From positions 260,940 to 324,939 of the forward strand of contig CAVRGL010000008.1 of NCBI GenBank assembly GCA_963720735.1: a stretch of DNA of 64,000 nucleotides, written 5' to 3'. Within the stretch, counting starts at the first letter, position 1. Each line of letters opens with the position of its first letter. The stretch is from JBBRHQ01 sp963720735. Lineage in GTDB: Bacteria > Actinomycetota > Thermoleophilia > Solirubrobacterales > 70-9. Both the position numbers and the translations under genes were made by a program. This document shows positions 37,224 to 44,539 of this stretch, piece after piece. The notes below the pieces were generated by a model. That model was not told the DNA's origin, ran no database searches, and saw only the letters and a program-made list of their open reading frames with translations.

Positions 37224-38116
37224 CTCGGCTGCCTGGCGCAAACGATGGCCGAGGCCGCCCGTTCGTGCACCCGGTGAGTCGGCCTGACCTCGACCTCCTC
37301 GAACCCGGCCGCCTCGAGCTGTCGGCGGAAGTCGTCCTCGGTGAGCGCCCCGGCGATGCAGCCGGTCCACTGCTGCATGTCGCGTCGCGTCGCCTCGTCC
37401 ATATCCGGATCGGCAACCACATCACTGACGGCGAACCGCCCCCCTGGCCTCAGGACTCTGGCCGCTTCACGAAAGACTGCGGGCTTGTCGGCAGAAAGGT
37501 TGATCACGCAGTTGGAGATGATTACGTCGACCGAGTCATCGGGGAGGGGAACCTGCTCGATGGTGCCGCGTAGGAACTCGACGTTCTTGATCCCAGCCCG
37601 GCGCTGATTGGCTCGGGCCAACTCCAGCATCTCGTCCGTCATGTCGAGCCCATAGGCCTTGCCGCACGGACCGACGCGGCGTGCGGAGAGAAGCACGTCC
37701 ATGCCCCCTCCCGAGCCCAGGTCGAGAACCGTCTCCCCCTCCTGAAGCTTGGCCACAGCGGTCGGGTTGCCGCAACCGAGCGAGGCCAACTTGGCCGCAT
37801 CGGGGAGCGCGTCGCGCTCACTCGTCCCGTAGAGAGAAGCGCCGAAATCCGCCGTCTCCCCCTCGGAAAGGACCGTCGATCCGCAACCAGATGACACTGG
37901 CTCAGCCGCGACATCCTGAACTGCCGTTGCGACGGACGCATAGCGGGCTCGAACTTCCTCGCGGACGTCCGGTGATCCGGAATGCCTATGCCCACCCTCA
38001 CTGCACCCGCAAACTCCAGGATGGTCGCCCCGGCAGCATTCGGACTTGGCCTCCGGCTCACAACAGGACTCCTGTGCAGCCGGCGAGCAACAGCTCCCTG
38101 CCTCTAGCTCAGCCAC
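37220..38116 (-). CDS. arsM: Arsenite S-adenosylmethionine methyltransferase
   Basis: A 298-residue enzyme that methylates As(III). The SAM site is VLDLGSGGGMDVLLSARR with GLDMTDEMLELA. The conserved Cys set expected for ArsM is visible in SLGCGNP, SNCVINLSADK and WTGCIAGAL. An N-terminal extension carries three Cys pairs and a HRH (SCCSP, SCCEP, ECCRG, GVCGC, GGHRHSG), probably an extra metalloid-binding tail. The GTG start at 38116 overlaps the arsR 3' end by 13 bp. Confidence 0.93.
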   Translation of the reverse strand: MAELEAGSCCSPAAQESCCEPEAKSECCRGDHPGVCGCSEGGHRHSGSPDVREEVRARYASVATAVQDVAAEPVSSGCGSTVLSEGETADFGASLYGTSERDALPDAAKLASLGCGNPTAVAKLQEGETVLDLGSGGGMDVLLSARRVGPCGKAYGLDMTDEMLELARANQRRAGIKNVEFLRGTIEQVPLPDDSVDVIISNCVINLSADKPAVFREAARVLRPGGRFAVSDVVADPDMDEATRRDMQQWTGCIAGALTEDDFRRQLEAAGFEEVEVRPTHRVHERAASAIVCARQPR

Positions 38117-38457
38117 GCCGAGATCTCCTTCAGCGCCTCGGGATTGACGTAGTAGTAGGCCCAGAGGCCGCGCCGCTCGGAGTCGACGATCCCCGCATCT
38201 CGAAGAACCTTCAGGTGATGCGAGACGGTCGGCTGGGAGAGGTCGAACAGCGGCACCAGCTCGCAGACGCAGACCTTGCCGGCGTGTTTCCGCAGCACGT
38301 CGACAAGCTGCAGGCGGATTGGATCCCCAAGGGCCTTGGCGATCTGGGCCATCCGCTCAGCCTCCTGGCGGGCAACGTCCGGGTAGACCACCGGCGCGCA
38401 ACATGGCTCGCCAGCCGGTCGCTTCTGCTTCGGGGCCAGTTCCAGATCGACAGCCAT
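38104..38457 (-). CDS. arsR: ArsR/SmtB-family arsenic-responsive repressor
   Basis: A 117-residue winged-helix repressor. The metal site VCVCELVPLF carries the Cys pair typical of ArsR (ELCVCDL type), and an N-terminal CC (residues 19-20) may be a third ligand. The recognition helix is SQPTVSHHLKVLRDAGIV, and the wing is SERRGLWAYYYV. It is divergent from the aquaglyceroporin gene and first of arsR-arsM-R2lox, so it probably controls both directions by binding the 56-bp gap. Confidence 0.94.
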   Translation of the reverse strand: MAVDLELAPKQKRPAGEPCCAPVVYPDVARQEAERMAQIAKALGDPIRLQLVDVLRKHAGKVCVCELVPLFDLSQPTVSHHLKVLRDAGIVDSERRGLWAYYYVNPEALKEISAWLS

Positions 38458-38513
38458 CTATCTACATATATCGATTGAATAGACAGTTGTCAAGCTATAC
38501 GCTCGCTCCTCCG
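38458..38513. promoter_or_regulatory. Divergent ars promoter/operator
   Basis: This gap is strikingly AT-rich for the window. It holds TTGA-N11-TCAA (38475-38493), a candidate ArsR half-site pair. On the plus strand TATACG (38496-38501) sits 6-nt-leader distance from ATG 38514. On the minus strand TATATG (38470-38465) is spaced for a leaderless arsR start. The operator lies between the two -10 boxes, suited to repress both. Confidence 0.6.
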
Positions 38514-39200
38514 ATGTCGCGTCCCAACCTTGCTCGCCGCACCGCTGCCGAGGGCCTGGCCGCCTTTGCCTTGGTCTTTGCCGGGTGCGGTGCTGTGGTC
38601 GCCAACGCCAGCTATCAGCGAACGCTCGGCACGGTCGGGATCGCCGTTGCCTTCGGCCTGGTGATCATGGTCATGGTCTACGCGACCGGCCATCTCTCTG
38701 GTGCCCACATCAATCCCGCGGTGACGATCGCCTTCTCGCTCACCCGCCACTTCCCGGCTCGAGAGGCCTTCGCCTATGTCGGCGCCCAATGCGTCGGAGC
38801 GATCATCGCCGCGCTCCTATTGCTCGCCGTCTGGCCGGACCAGCCCGCCAACCTCGGCGCGACAGTTCCCAGCATCGGCGTCGGCAGCGCCGTGCTCTAC
38901 GAGGCGATCCTCAGCGCCTTCCTCATGTTCGTGATCATGGCCGTCGCCACCGACACCCGCGCCGTTGGGGCAGCGGCAGCCATCGCGATTGGCGGCACGG
39001 TGGGTCTCGATGCCATCTTTGGAGGGCCGGTGACAGGGGCATCGATGAACCCGGCGCGTAGCCTCGGGCCGGCCCTTGCCAGCGGAACGTGGACCGACTT
39101 CTGGGTGTACTTCGTGGGGCCGATCGGCGGCGCGGCTATCGGAGCGTTCGCTTACCAGCTGGTACGGGGCGAGCACGGCGAGCCAACCGGAGAAACCTGA
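38514..39200 (+). CDS. Aquaglyceroporin (MIP family), AqpS-like
   Basis: A 228-residue six-helix channel with both half-helix motifs: SGAHINPAVTIAFSL near residue 62 and GASMNPARSLGPAL near residue 178. MIP channels in ars operons conduct As(OH)3; in Sinorhizobium meliloti AqpS replaces a pump as the As(III) exit after ArsC. Here arsC overlaps the stop (TGATG) and no ArsB/Acr3 gene is present, matching that arrangement. The in-frame extension upstream to 38319 lies inside arsR and is not coding. Confidence 0.9.
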   Translation: MSRPNLARRTAAEGLAAFALVFAGCGAVVANASYQRTLGTVGIAVAFGLVIMVMVYATGHLSGAHINPAVTIAFSLTRHFPAREAFAYVGAQCVGAIIAALLLLAVWPDQPANLGATVPSIGVGSAVLYEAILSAFLMFVIMAVATDTRAVGAAAAIAIGGTVGLDAIFGGPVTGASMNPARSLGPALASGTWTDFWVYFVGPIGGAAIGAFAYQLVRGEHGEPTGET

Positions 39201-39598
39201 TGGCCAGGGTTCTCTTCGTTTGCCGCCAGAACGCCGGTCGCTCGCAGATCAGCGAGGCTCTTTTCTCGCGCGCTGCCGCCGGACACCATCAAGCCCGCTC
39301 TGCGGGTACCACGCCCGCTGACCATGTCCACCCCGAGGTCCTGGATGCGATGAATGACCTCGGGTTCGACCTGTCCGAGAGGGTTCCCCGAGGTTTGGAT
39401 CAGGCGGATGCCGAGTGGGCAGACGTCGTGGTGACCATGGGATGCGGCGACGAGTGCCCATACATTCCCGGCAAGCGCTATCTCGACTGGGACCTGCGCG
39501 ACCCGGCCGGCCTGCCGCCCGATGATGTGCGGGCCATCCGCGACGAGATTGAAGAGCGGGTGGGACGACTACTGGACGACCTCGATCAAGCAGGTTGA
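39200..39598 (+). CDS. arsC: Arsenate reductase, low-molecular-weight phosphatase type
   Basis: A 132-residue LMW-PTP-fold reductase. The P-loop CRQNAGRSQ (Cys8) begins right after strand one, SAGTTPADHVHPEVLDAM follows, and VTMGCGDECPYIPG supplies the second and third redox Cys, in the thioredoxin-linked arrangement. The D-containing loop LDWDLRDPAG is the general acid. The ATG shares a base with the channel's stop. It makes As(III) for export or for methylation by ArsM. Confidence 0.94.
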   Translation: MARVLFVCRQNAGRSQISEALFSRAAAGHHQARSAGTTPADHVHPEVLDAMNDLGFDLSERVPRGLDQADAEWADVVVTMGCGDECPYIPGKRYLDWDLRDPAGLPPDDVRAIRDEIEERVGRLLDDLDQAG

Positions 39599-39640
39599 AG
39601 ACCAAGGCCTCTCCATATCTCCACCGCGGTTCAGCCGGAT

Positions 39641-39811
39641 GTGTTCGGTCCCGGGAGGCGGGAGGTCGCTGACCAGTTCTTCGGCGATTACCCCCGGGCG
39701 GTGCAAGATGCTGAGCGGTTCCTTCAAGTCCTGGGCTTCTTCATCTTCAGCCTGTTCTTCTTTCCGGCGGCGCTGATCGTGGCCTTCCTGGTCCGGCCAC
39801 GGATCGCTTAG
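39641..39811 (+). CDS. 56-residue membrane peptide (short gene)
   Basis: A GTG-initiated frame of 56 residues, closed upstream by a TGA at 39596: a hydrophilic N-terminus (FGDYPRAVQDAERFLQ) and one strongly hydrophobic helix (GFFIFSLFFFPAALIVAFLV) ending RPRIA. It lies 42 bp after arsC on the same strand. Composition and amphipathic start favour a real small protein, but there is no clear ribosome-binding site. Confidence 0.45.
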   Translation: MFGPGRREVADQFFGDYPRAVQDAERFLQVLGFFIFSLFFFPAALIVAFLVRPRIA

Positions 39812-39910
39812 GTCCGCGGCCCAGTTGCGGCGGCAGTATTCTTCGCCCCGCGGTCACTCCCCCGTAACGAAAAAGGGCTGAACCCTTCACCGCGGCCGGG
39901 TTGGCGCGGA

Positions 39911-39916
39911 TAGGTT
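39911..39916 (+). promoter_or_regulatory. -10 box for leaderless paralogue C
   Basis: TAGGTT is placed so that the transcript start coincides with the first base of ATG 39923. It is one of the clearest leaderless arrangements in the window. Confidence 0.5.
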
Positions 39917-39922
39917 CGGGCG

Positions 39923-40183
39923 ATGGTCTTCAGCTTCCTGATCGAAGGGCGCGGCCTGGGTCCGGCGCTGGCCGAGATGGAACGTTCGGGCAGGGTTCAC
40001 GTTTTGGGTTCGAAGATGGACCGCCGTCCCTTTGCGGGATCGCGAAGGGACGGCGAGCGGATGATGGTCACGGTCGAAGCCGAGAGCGTTCAGGCTGGCC
40101 GCGACTTCCTATGGGATTACCTTCAGGGGAAGGGTCATTACGCGGTTCATTCCGATATTCGGGCTTTGTTGAAGCCCCGCTAG
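39923..40183 (+). CDS. Small paralogue family member C
   Basis: An 86-residue protein: MVFSFLIEGRGLGPALAEMER, VHVLGSKM, a longer basic loop, MMVTVEAESVQAGRDFLWDYL and a tail HSDIRALLKPR. The N-terminal EGxxLxPAL helix and the VEAES helix align with members A and B. The DNA here is less GC-biased than flanking genes. It stands alone, about 330 bp after arsC. Confidence 0.65.
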   Translation: MVFSFLIEGRGLGPALAEMERSGRVHVLGSKMDRRPFAGSRRDGERMMVTVEAESVQAGRDFLWDYLQGKGHYAVHSDIRALLKPR

Positions 40184-40448
40184 ATGGATGGGCTAAGCCG
40201 GTCACTTACCCGTCCTGGCCCGCATCTGACGCGCGGGGAAACCCAGGGCGGACTCGCCGCGTGGCTGGGGCCAGCGCGGGTCTGACGATGTAGTTCCCGT
40301 CCGGACTATCAGCGGCCATCGGTCGTCTTTCGTCCCTTCCTAATCCCGCCCTGCGAAAACGGGTCTCCCATTCAGCTGGTTTATGGCGGTCCCCAGCGTC
40401 CAAAACCCGCGCTAGAAAGCGAAATCGCAGAAACCCAGGCACGCCTGA
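40184..40448. other. Gap without a convincing gene
   Basis: The 265 bp between paralogue C and the Rrf2 gene have lower GC and no frame with coding-like codon use. No strong hairpin or promoter stands out. It could hold the 3' untranslated ends of the two convergent genes. Confidence 0.5.
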
Positions 40449-40847
40449 CTAGATGTAATACATCTCCGAACCCGACTCCTCGGCTTCACGGCGGGCGATC
40501 TCGGCGATCGTCGTCTGGCCGAAGACCTTGCGCAGCGCGGCGACTCCCTCGGCCCAGATGCCGCCCGCCTCGTCGGCCTCCTGGCCGATCTTGCCGTCGA
40601 GGGCCTGGACGACCTCGAGCACCTCGATCTCATCGGCCGGGCGCGAGAGGGTGTAGCCGCCCTTCATCCCCCGGTGACTGTTGAGAAGGCCGGCGCGGCG
40701 CAGGGTCGAGAAGAGCTGCTCGAGGAACTGCTCCGGCATCCCGCGGCGTTCGGCCAGCTCCTTGATCGGGACCGGCCGGTCTCCCGAGTGGGCCAACTCG
40801 GCCATCGCGACCACCGCGTAGCGGGACTTTGAGGTGACCGAGATCAT
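40449..40847 (-). CDS. Rrf2-family regulator without Cys cluster (CymR-like)
   Basis: A 132-residue Rrf2 winged-helix protein: SKSRYAVVAMAELAHSG, IKELAERRGMPEQFLEQLFSTLRRAGLL and RGMKGGYTLSRPADEI. The three Cys that bind Fe-S in IscR/NsrR are absent (the loop reads KIGQEADEAGGIW), so it is more like CymR, which senses cysteine status through CysK in Bacillus. No iscS follows. A TAGAAA box (40859-40854) puts the transcript start on the first base of the ATG, although AAAGAAG could also serve as ribosome site. Confidence 0.85.
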   Translation of the reverse strand: MISVTSKSRYAVVAMAELAHSGDRPVPIKELAERRGMPEQFLEQLFSTLRRAGLLNSHRGMKGGYTLSRPADEIEVLEVVQALDGKIGQEADEAGGIWAEGVAALRKVFGQTTIAEIARREAEESGSEMYYI

Positions 40848-40991
40848 CGCTTCTTTCTACCGCAAGGCCCGGAGGAGGATGGCAAGCCTCGCAAAGGGCG
40901 GAAATCGGGGTTCGCACGATCGCATCACTGGGCTAGGATCGGGGCCCCGAGAGGAGGGGAGCAAGACGACCCCCAGGAAACCGGGCAGATC

Positions 40992-41005
40992 GGAGGCTTC
41001 CCCTG
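40992..41005 (+). promoter_or_regulatory. Shine-Dalgarno and CTG start of the response regulator
   Basis: GGAGG (40992-40996) is followed 6 nt later by CTG (41003-41005), the only codon that lets translation include the first beta-strand and acidic pocket. A TAGGAT box at 40934-40939 predicts a leader of about 57 nt. Confidence 0.6.
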
Positions 41006-41623
41006 AACGAGCGCCCACGCTGTTTGGTCACCGACGGACATCCTCTGTTCCGTCTCGGCGCCCGCAGGGTGCTCGCCGACACCTACGAGGTCGAGGAGGT
41101 TCCGACCCGGGACGAGGCCGTCGAGCTGATCCGGGACGTCGGCGGCTTCGATGTGGTGATCATCGACATCCTCCCCTGGGCCGACGGCGGCGGCAACGGG
41201 ATCAGCGGTTCCGAGGCGATTCACGCGATCCACCGCGACGAGCCGGGGCTCGGGATCGTCGCCCACGGCAAGCAACCCGAGCGCCATCTCGCATCCAGCG
41301 TGATCGCCGCCGGGGCAAGTGCATATTTGACCCGCACCGCCGGCACCGAGCTGCTGCTGGAGGCGGTCGCCGCGGCGCAGCGAAACGACCGCTTCGTCGA
41401 CCCCGCCGTACCCCCCAAGGGAAGTCGCGGGAAGCTCACCCAGCGCCAGCGCCAGATCCTCCAGCTGCTCGCTGACGGCGACTCGACCACGGCGGCGGCG
41501 CGCGAGCTGGGCGTCGGCGAGGAGACCGTCAAGACCCACACCAAGAACATCCTCCTCCGCCTCGGCGCGCGCAACCGCGCCAACGCGATCGCCATAGCCC
41601 TGCGCGAGTCGCTGATCGAGTAG
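41003..41623 (+). CDS. Degenerate LuxR/NarL-type response regulator, CTG start
   Basis: A 206-residue REC-HTH protein. The receiver begins RPRCLVTDGHPLFRLGARRVL. The phospho-acceptor Asp is present (VIIDILP), but the first acidic pair is D-G instead of D-D and the conserved switch Lys is missing (AYLTRTAG), so ordinary phosphorylation is doubtful. The C-terminal HTH is KLTQRQRQILQLLADGDS and ETVKTHTKNILLRLGARNRANA. CTG 41003 with a strong ribosome site is preferred; TTG 41024 would start inside the first strand. No sensor kinase is adjacent. It converges with the HDOD-LuxR gene 4 bp away. Confidence 0.8.
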   Translation: MNERPRCLVTDGHPLFRLGARRVLADTYEVEEVPTRDEAVELIRDVGGFDVVIIDILPWADGGGNGISGSEAIHAIHRDEPGLGIVAHGKQPERHLASSVIAAGASAYLTRTAGTELLLEAVAAAQRNDRFVDPAVPPKGSRGKLTQRQRQILQLLADGDSTTAAARELGVGEETVKTHTKNILLRLGARNRANAIAIALRESLIE

Positions 41624-41627
41624 CGGC

Positions 41628-42719
41628 CTAGATCCAGCCGCGGTCGCGCGCCGTCAGCACCGCCTGCGCGCGGTCCACGGCGCCGATCTTGCCGTAGACG
41701 TTGTGCAGGTGGGTGCGGATGGTCGAGACCGAGAGCTGCATCTCGCCGGCGATCTGCTTGTAGACCATCCCCTCCGAGAGATGCCTGAGGACGTCGAGCT
41801 CGCGCGCCGAGAGCGGACAGGGCTCGGTCGCTCGCGGGGTCTCGGGGCGCGGGTAGGGGACCTCGTAGAGCAGCTCCCGCATGCTCTCGGGGCCGATCCC
41901 GCAGCGTTCGCAGGTCGCCTTGAGGCGCTCGGGGTTGACCGCATCGCCCTGGGAGTAGTGGCCGATCATGTCGGCGGCGGCGACCATGCCGGCGAGGCCG
42001 TCGGCGCCGTCGGCGTGATGGCGCTCGATCGCGACCGCGATCCGCTGCGGCAGGTTCCAGCGCCGGGCCAGCACGCCGCCGACCAGGGCGTGGTCGATGC
42101 CAAGCTGCTCGCGCTCGTCGCGGAGGCGCTGCTCGGGGGTCCGGGAGGTGGCGTCGAAGTAGGGCTTGTAGCCCGGATGAAGCCGGGAGATCACCAGCCG
42201 GCCGACGTCGTGGAGCAGGGCGACGACGGCGAGATCGTCACGCTCGGAGAAGCCCGTCACCCTGGCGATCTGATCGGCCGCCCTCTGGGTCGCGAGGGCG
42301 TGGATGCGGAAGTGCTCGGGGCGAAGCTCCCAGCCCCCGTTGGGCTCGAAGAAGTCATAGACCGGCGCGGTGCCGGCGATCGCCAGCACCCCCGAAGGCT
42401 TCAGCACATCGAGGGCATGGGGAATGTTGGCGACACCGCCCGCCGCTCGGGCGCCACGGTTGGCGAAGCGCAGCACGGAGATCGTCAGCGCGACGTCGGC
42501 CTCGACCGTCTCGACGATCTCGCCCACCCGCGAGGTCTCAGCCGTCGCGGCCCTCATCACCCGCTCGCGAGACTCGACCAGGACCGGGAAGCGCTCGACC
42601 GCCTCGAAGGCCTCGGCCAGCCTGCTGCCGGGCGCCGGGCCGCGGTTCTCGCCCGCGGCCTTCTCAGGCACCTCTCCCGAGGACCCTCGGCCGTTGCTCT
42701 GGCTCTTGCGCGCTCCCAT
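41628..42719 (-). CDS. HDOD-LuxR HTH fusion protein
   Basis: A 363-residue protein from ATG 42719 (GTG/ATG 42782 would add 21 residues). After a Ser/Gly-rich lead, an HDOD domain spans about residues 35-270: VEADVALTISVLRFANRGA, then HALATQRAADQIAR, a retained HDxxR-like ALLHDVGRLVISRL, and ERHHADGADGLA. The C-terminal 60 residues are a LuxR HTH: LSARELDVLRHLSEGMVYKQIAGEMQLSVSTIRTHL (given as one helix pair). HDOD usually signals without catalysis; joining it to a DNA-binding domain suggests a direct-acting transcription factor. Ligand unknown. Confidence 0.82.
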   Translation of the reverse strand: MGARKSQSNGRGSSGEVPEKAAGENRGPAPGSRLAEAFEAVERFPVLVESRERVMRAATAETSRVGEIVETVEADVALTISVLRFANRGARAAGGVANIPHALDVLKPSGVLAIAGTAPVYDFFEPNGGWELRPEHFRIHALATQRAADQIARVTGFSERDDLAVVALLHDVGRLVISRLHPGYKPYFDATSRTPEQRLRDEREQLGIDHALVGGVLARRWNLPQRIAVAIERHHADGADGLAGMVAAADMIGHYSQGDAVNPERLKATCERCGIGPESMRELLYEVPYPRPETPRATEPCPLSARELDVLRHLSEGMVYKQIAGEMQLSVSTIRTHLHNVYGKIGAVDRAQAVLTARDRGWI

Positions 42720-42857
42720 GGCTCTCAGTCGGGACTTCCCGCGGCGCTGGGCGTCGCGAGTCGTTCGTTCCGCAATCCTCATCGGCAGCAGAAGCCGCCC
42801 GGTTTAGCTCCGGGGCGCGGGAAACGGCGCTTGCCGGCCCGCCTGCCGGCCCGCGGA

Positions 42858-44228
42858 TCAACCCGCTTCGCGGCTGAGGCGCTCCAGCGCGGCGTCGATC
42901 CGGGCCAGCGACTCGCTCCTGCCCAGCGCCGCCAAGGACTCAAAGATCCCCGGCGAGACGCTGCTGCCGGTGATCGCGACCCTGATCGGCTGGTAGACCT
43001 TGCCGGGCGCCACGCCGAGGCGCTCCGGAACCGGCGAGAGGGAGGCCTCGACCGAAGCAACGTCGAAATCCTCTCCTGCGGCGAGTGCTGTGCGGGCGTC
43101 TCCCAGGGCCCGGCCCGCCCCGTCCTTCATCACCTTGCGCCACGCCTTCTCGTCCTCGACGGGCGGCTCGAACAGGAAGCGGATCAGCGGCCAGACCTCG
43201 GTCAGGGTCTGGGCCTTCTCCTGGGCGATCTCACAGGCGGCGCGAAGCCGCTCCTCCGGCGGGCGGCCGAGGTGGACGGCGACCGCCGTGGTGTAGTCGT
43301 CGAGGGCCATCTCGCGCATGTAGCGGCCGTTGATCCAGCGCAGCTTCTGCTCGTCGAAGATCGCCGAGGAGCGACCGACGTCCTCGATCCGGAATCGCTC
43401 GATCAGCTCCTCGGTGCTGAGCAAGGTGGTGTCGTCCGTGGTGCCCCAGCCGAGCAGGGCCAGGTAGTTGCGGATGGCAACCGGCAGGTACCCGGCCTCC
43501 CGCAGCTCCTGCACCGAGGCCGAGCCGTGGCGCTTGGAGAGCTTCTTGCCGTCCGGGCCGTGGAGCAGCGGCAGGTGGGCGTAGCGCGGCGGTCGGTGGC
43601 CGAGGGCCTCGAGTACGAGCAGCTGCTTCGGCGTGTTGGAGAGGTGATCGTCGCCGCGGACGACGTCGGTTATCCCCATCTCCGCATCGTCGACGGCGAC
43701 CGCGAAGTTGTAGAGGACCGAGCCGTCACCGCGAGCGATCACGAAGTCGTCGTAGCTCGGGTTCGGGAAGGAGACTTCGCCCCGGATCACGTCATCGACC
43801 ACCGTCTCGCCCTCGTCGGGGACGCGCAGCCGAACCGCCGCGCCCTCCTCCTCGGCGGGCTCCCCCCGGTAGCCGCGCCCCGCGCCGTGGCGCTCCTTCC
43901 AGGCGCGGACGTCCTCGGCAGTCGCGGCGTCGCGGTAGGCAGCGCCGGACTCGAGCAGCTTCGCCAGGGCCACCTGGTGGCGTGGCGCCCGCTCCGCCTG
44001 GGAGATCGGCCCCTCGTCCCAGTCGAGCTCGAGCCAGCGGAGCGCATCGAGGATCTGCTCGACGTTCTCAGGGGTCGAGCGCTCCCGGTCGGTGTCCTCG
44101 ATCCGCAGCAGCATCGAGCCGGCCCCGTGGCGCGCCATCAGCCAGTTGTATAGCGCCGTGCGGGCGCCGCCGATGTGAAGCGCCCCGGTCGGCGAGGGGG
44201 CGAATCTGACTCGCAGATCTGTGCTCAT
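42858..44228 (-). CDS. gltX: Glutamyl-tRNA synthetase
   Basis: Class I synthetase of 456 residues. It has the HIGH-type motif APSPTGALHIGGARTALYNW at residues about 10-29, RIEDTDRERS, DDHLSNTPKQLLVLEALG, and the KMSKS equivalent KKLSKRHG. With GatCAB encoded in the same window, it is probably non-discriminating and also charges tRNA(Gln). I start at ATG 44228, which places the first strand (DLRVRFAPSPTG) normally. The longer open frame upstream overlaps the divergent gene and is not coding. Confidence 0.96.
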   Translation of the reverse strand: MSTDLRVRFAPSPTGALHIGGARTALYNWLMARHGAGSMLLRIEDTDRERSTPENVEQILDALRWLELDWDEGPISQAERAPRHQVALAKLLESGAAYRDAATAEDVRAWKERHGAGRGYRGEPAEEEGAAVRLRVPDEGETVVDDVIRGEVSFPNPSYDDFVIARGDGSVLYNFAVAVDDAEMGITDVVRGDDHLSNTPKQLLVLEALGHRPPRYAHLPLLHGPDGKKLSKRHGSASVQELREAGYLPVAIRNYLALLGWGTTDDTTLLSTEELIERFRIEDVGRSSAIFDEQKLRWINGRYMREMALDDYTTAVAVHLGRPPEERLRAACEIAQEKAQTLTEVWPLIRFLFEPPVEDEKAWRKVMKDGAGRALGDARTALAAGEDFDVASVEASLSPVPERLGVAPGKVYQPIRVAITGSSVSPGIFESLAALGRSESLARIDAALERLSREAG

Positions 44229-44261
44229 GGTCTTCGGCGCGGATGTTTCCACAGCCGTACC

Positions 44262-44267
44262 TAGACT
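44262..44267 (+). promoter_or_regulatory. -10 box TAGACT for paralogue D
   Basis: TAGACT predicts a transcript start 1 nt before ATG 44275, thus a leaderless mRNA. The same hexamer is used at 7558-7563 and, on the minus strand, at 47433-47428. Confidence 0.5.
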
Positions 44268-44274
44268 TGGCGCG

Positions 44275-44529
44275 ATGCCTACCTTCAACGTCCCGATCAG
44301 CGGCGCCTCGCTCGATCCGGTGCTGACCGCCCTTGCCGCGGCCGAGATCCAGACCACCGGGCCGGCCTCCGCCGGTTTCGGCCCCGGGGGCCTCTCGACC
44401 GCAGGGGTTGCCCGCGCCGTCGCCGTGGTTGACGCCGAGGACGCCGAGAGGGCGCGGGCCGCGATCCGCGAGTGCATCCCCGAAGACAACGACTGCGTCG
44501 TCGGCCGGCCCGAGCCGGCCTCCCGGTAG
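44275..44529 (+). CDS. Small paralogue family member D
   Basis: An 84-residue protein: PTFNVPISGASLDPVLTALAAA, IQTTGPASAG, a Gly-rich loop, then RAVAVVDAEDAERARAAIRECIP and a tail DNDCVVGRPEPA. Members A-C share the G-x-SL-x-P-x-L helix, the GP turn, the V-x-AE-x-A helix and the final IP/LP plus short acidic and basic tail. It is the most diverged of the four and sits 10 bp before nfo, which may be co-transcribed. Confidence 0.62.
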   Translation: MPTFNVPISGASLDPVLTALAAAEIQTTGPASAGFGPGGLSTAGVARAVAVVDAEDAERARAAIRECIPEDNDCVVGRPEPASR

Positions 44530-44539
44530 CCGCCGGCCT

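Noticed and set aside
41703..44153. Plus-strand open frame of 816 codons across the HDOD gene and gltX
   Set aside because: It spans two well-supported minus genes and the non-coding gap between them, and has shadow composition.
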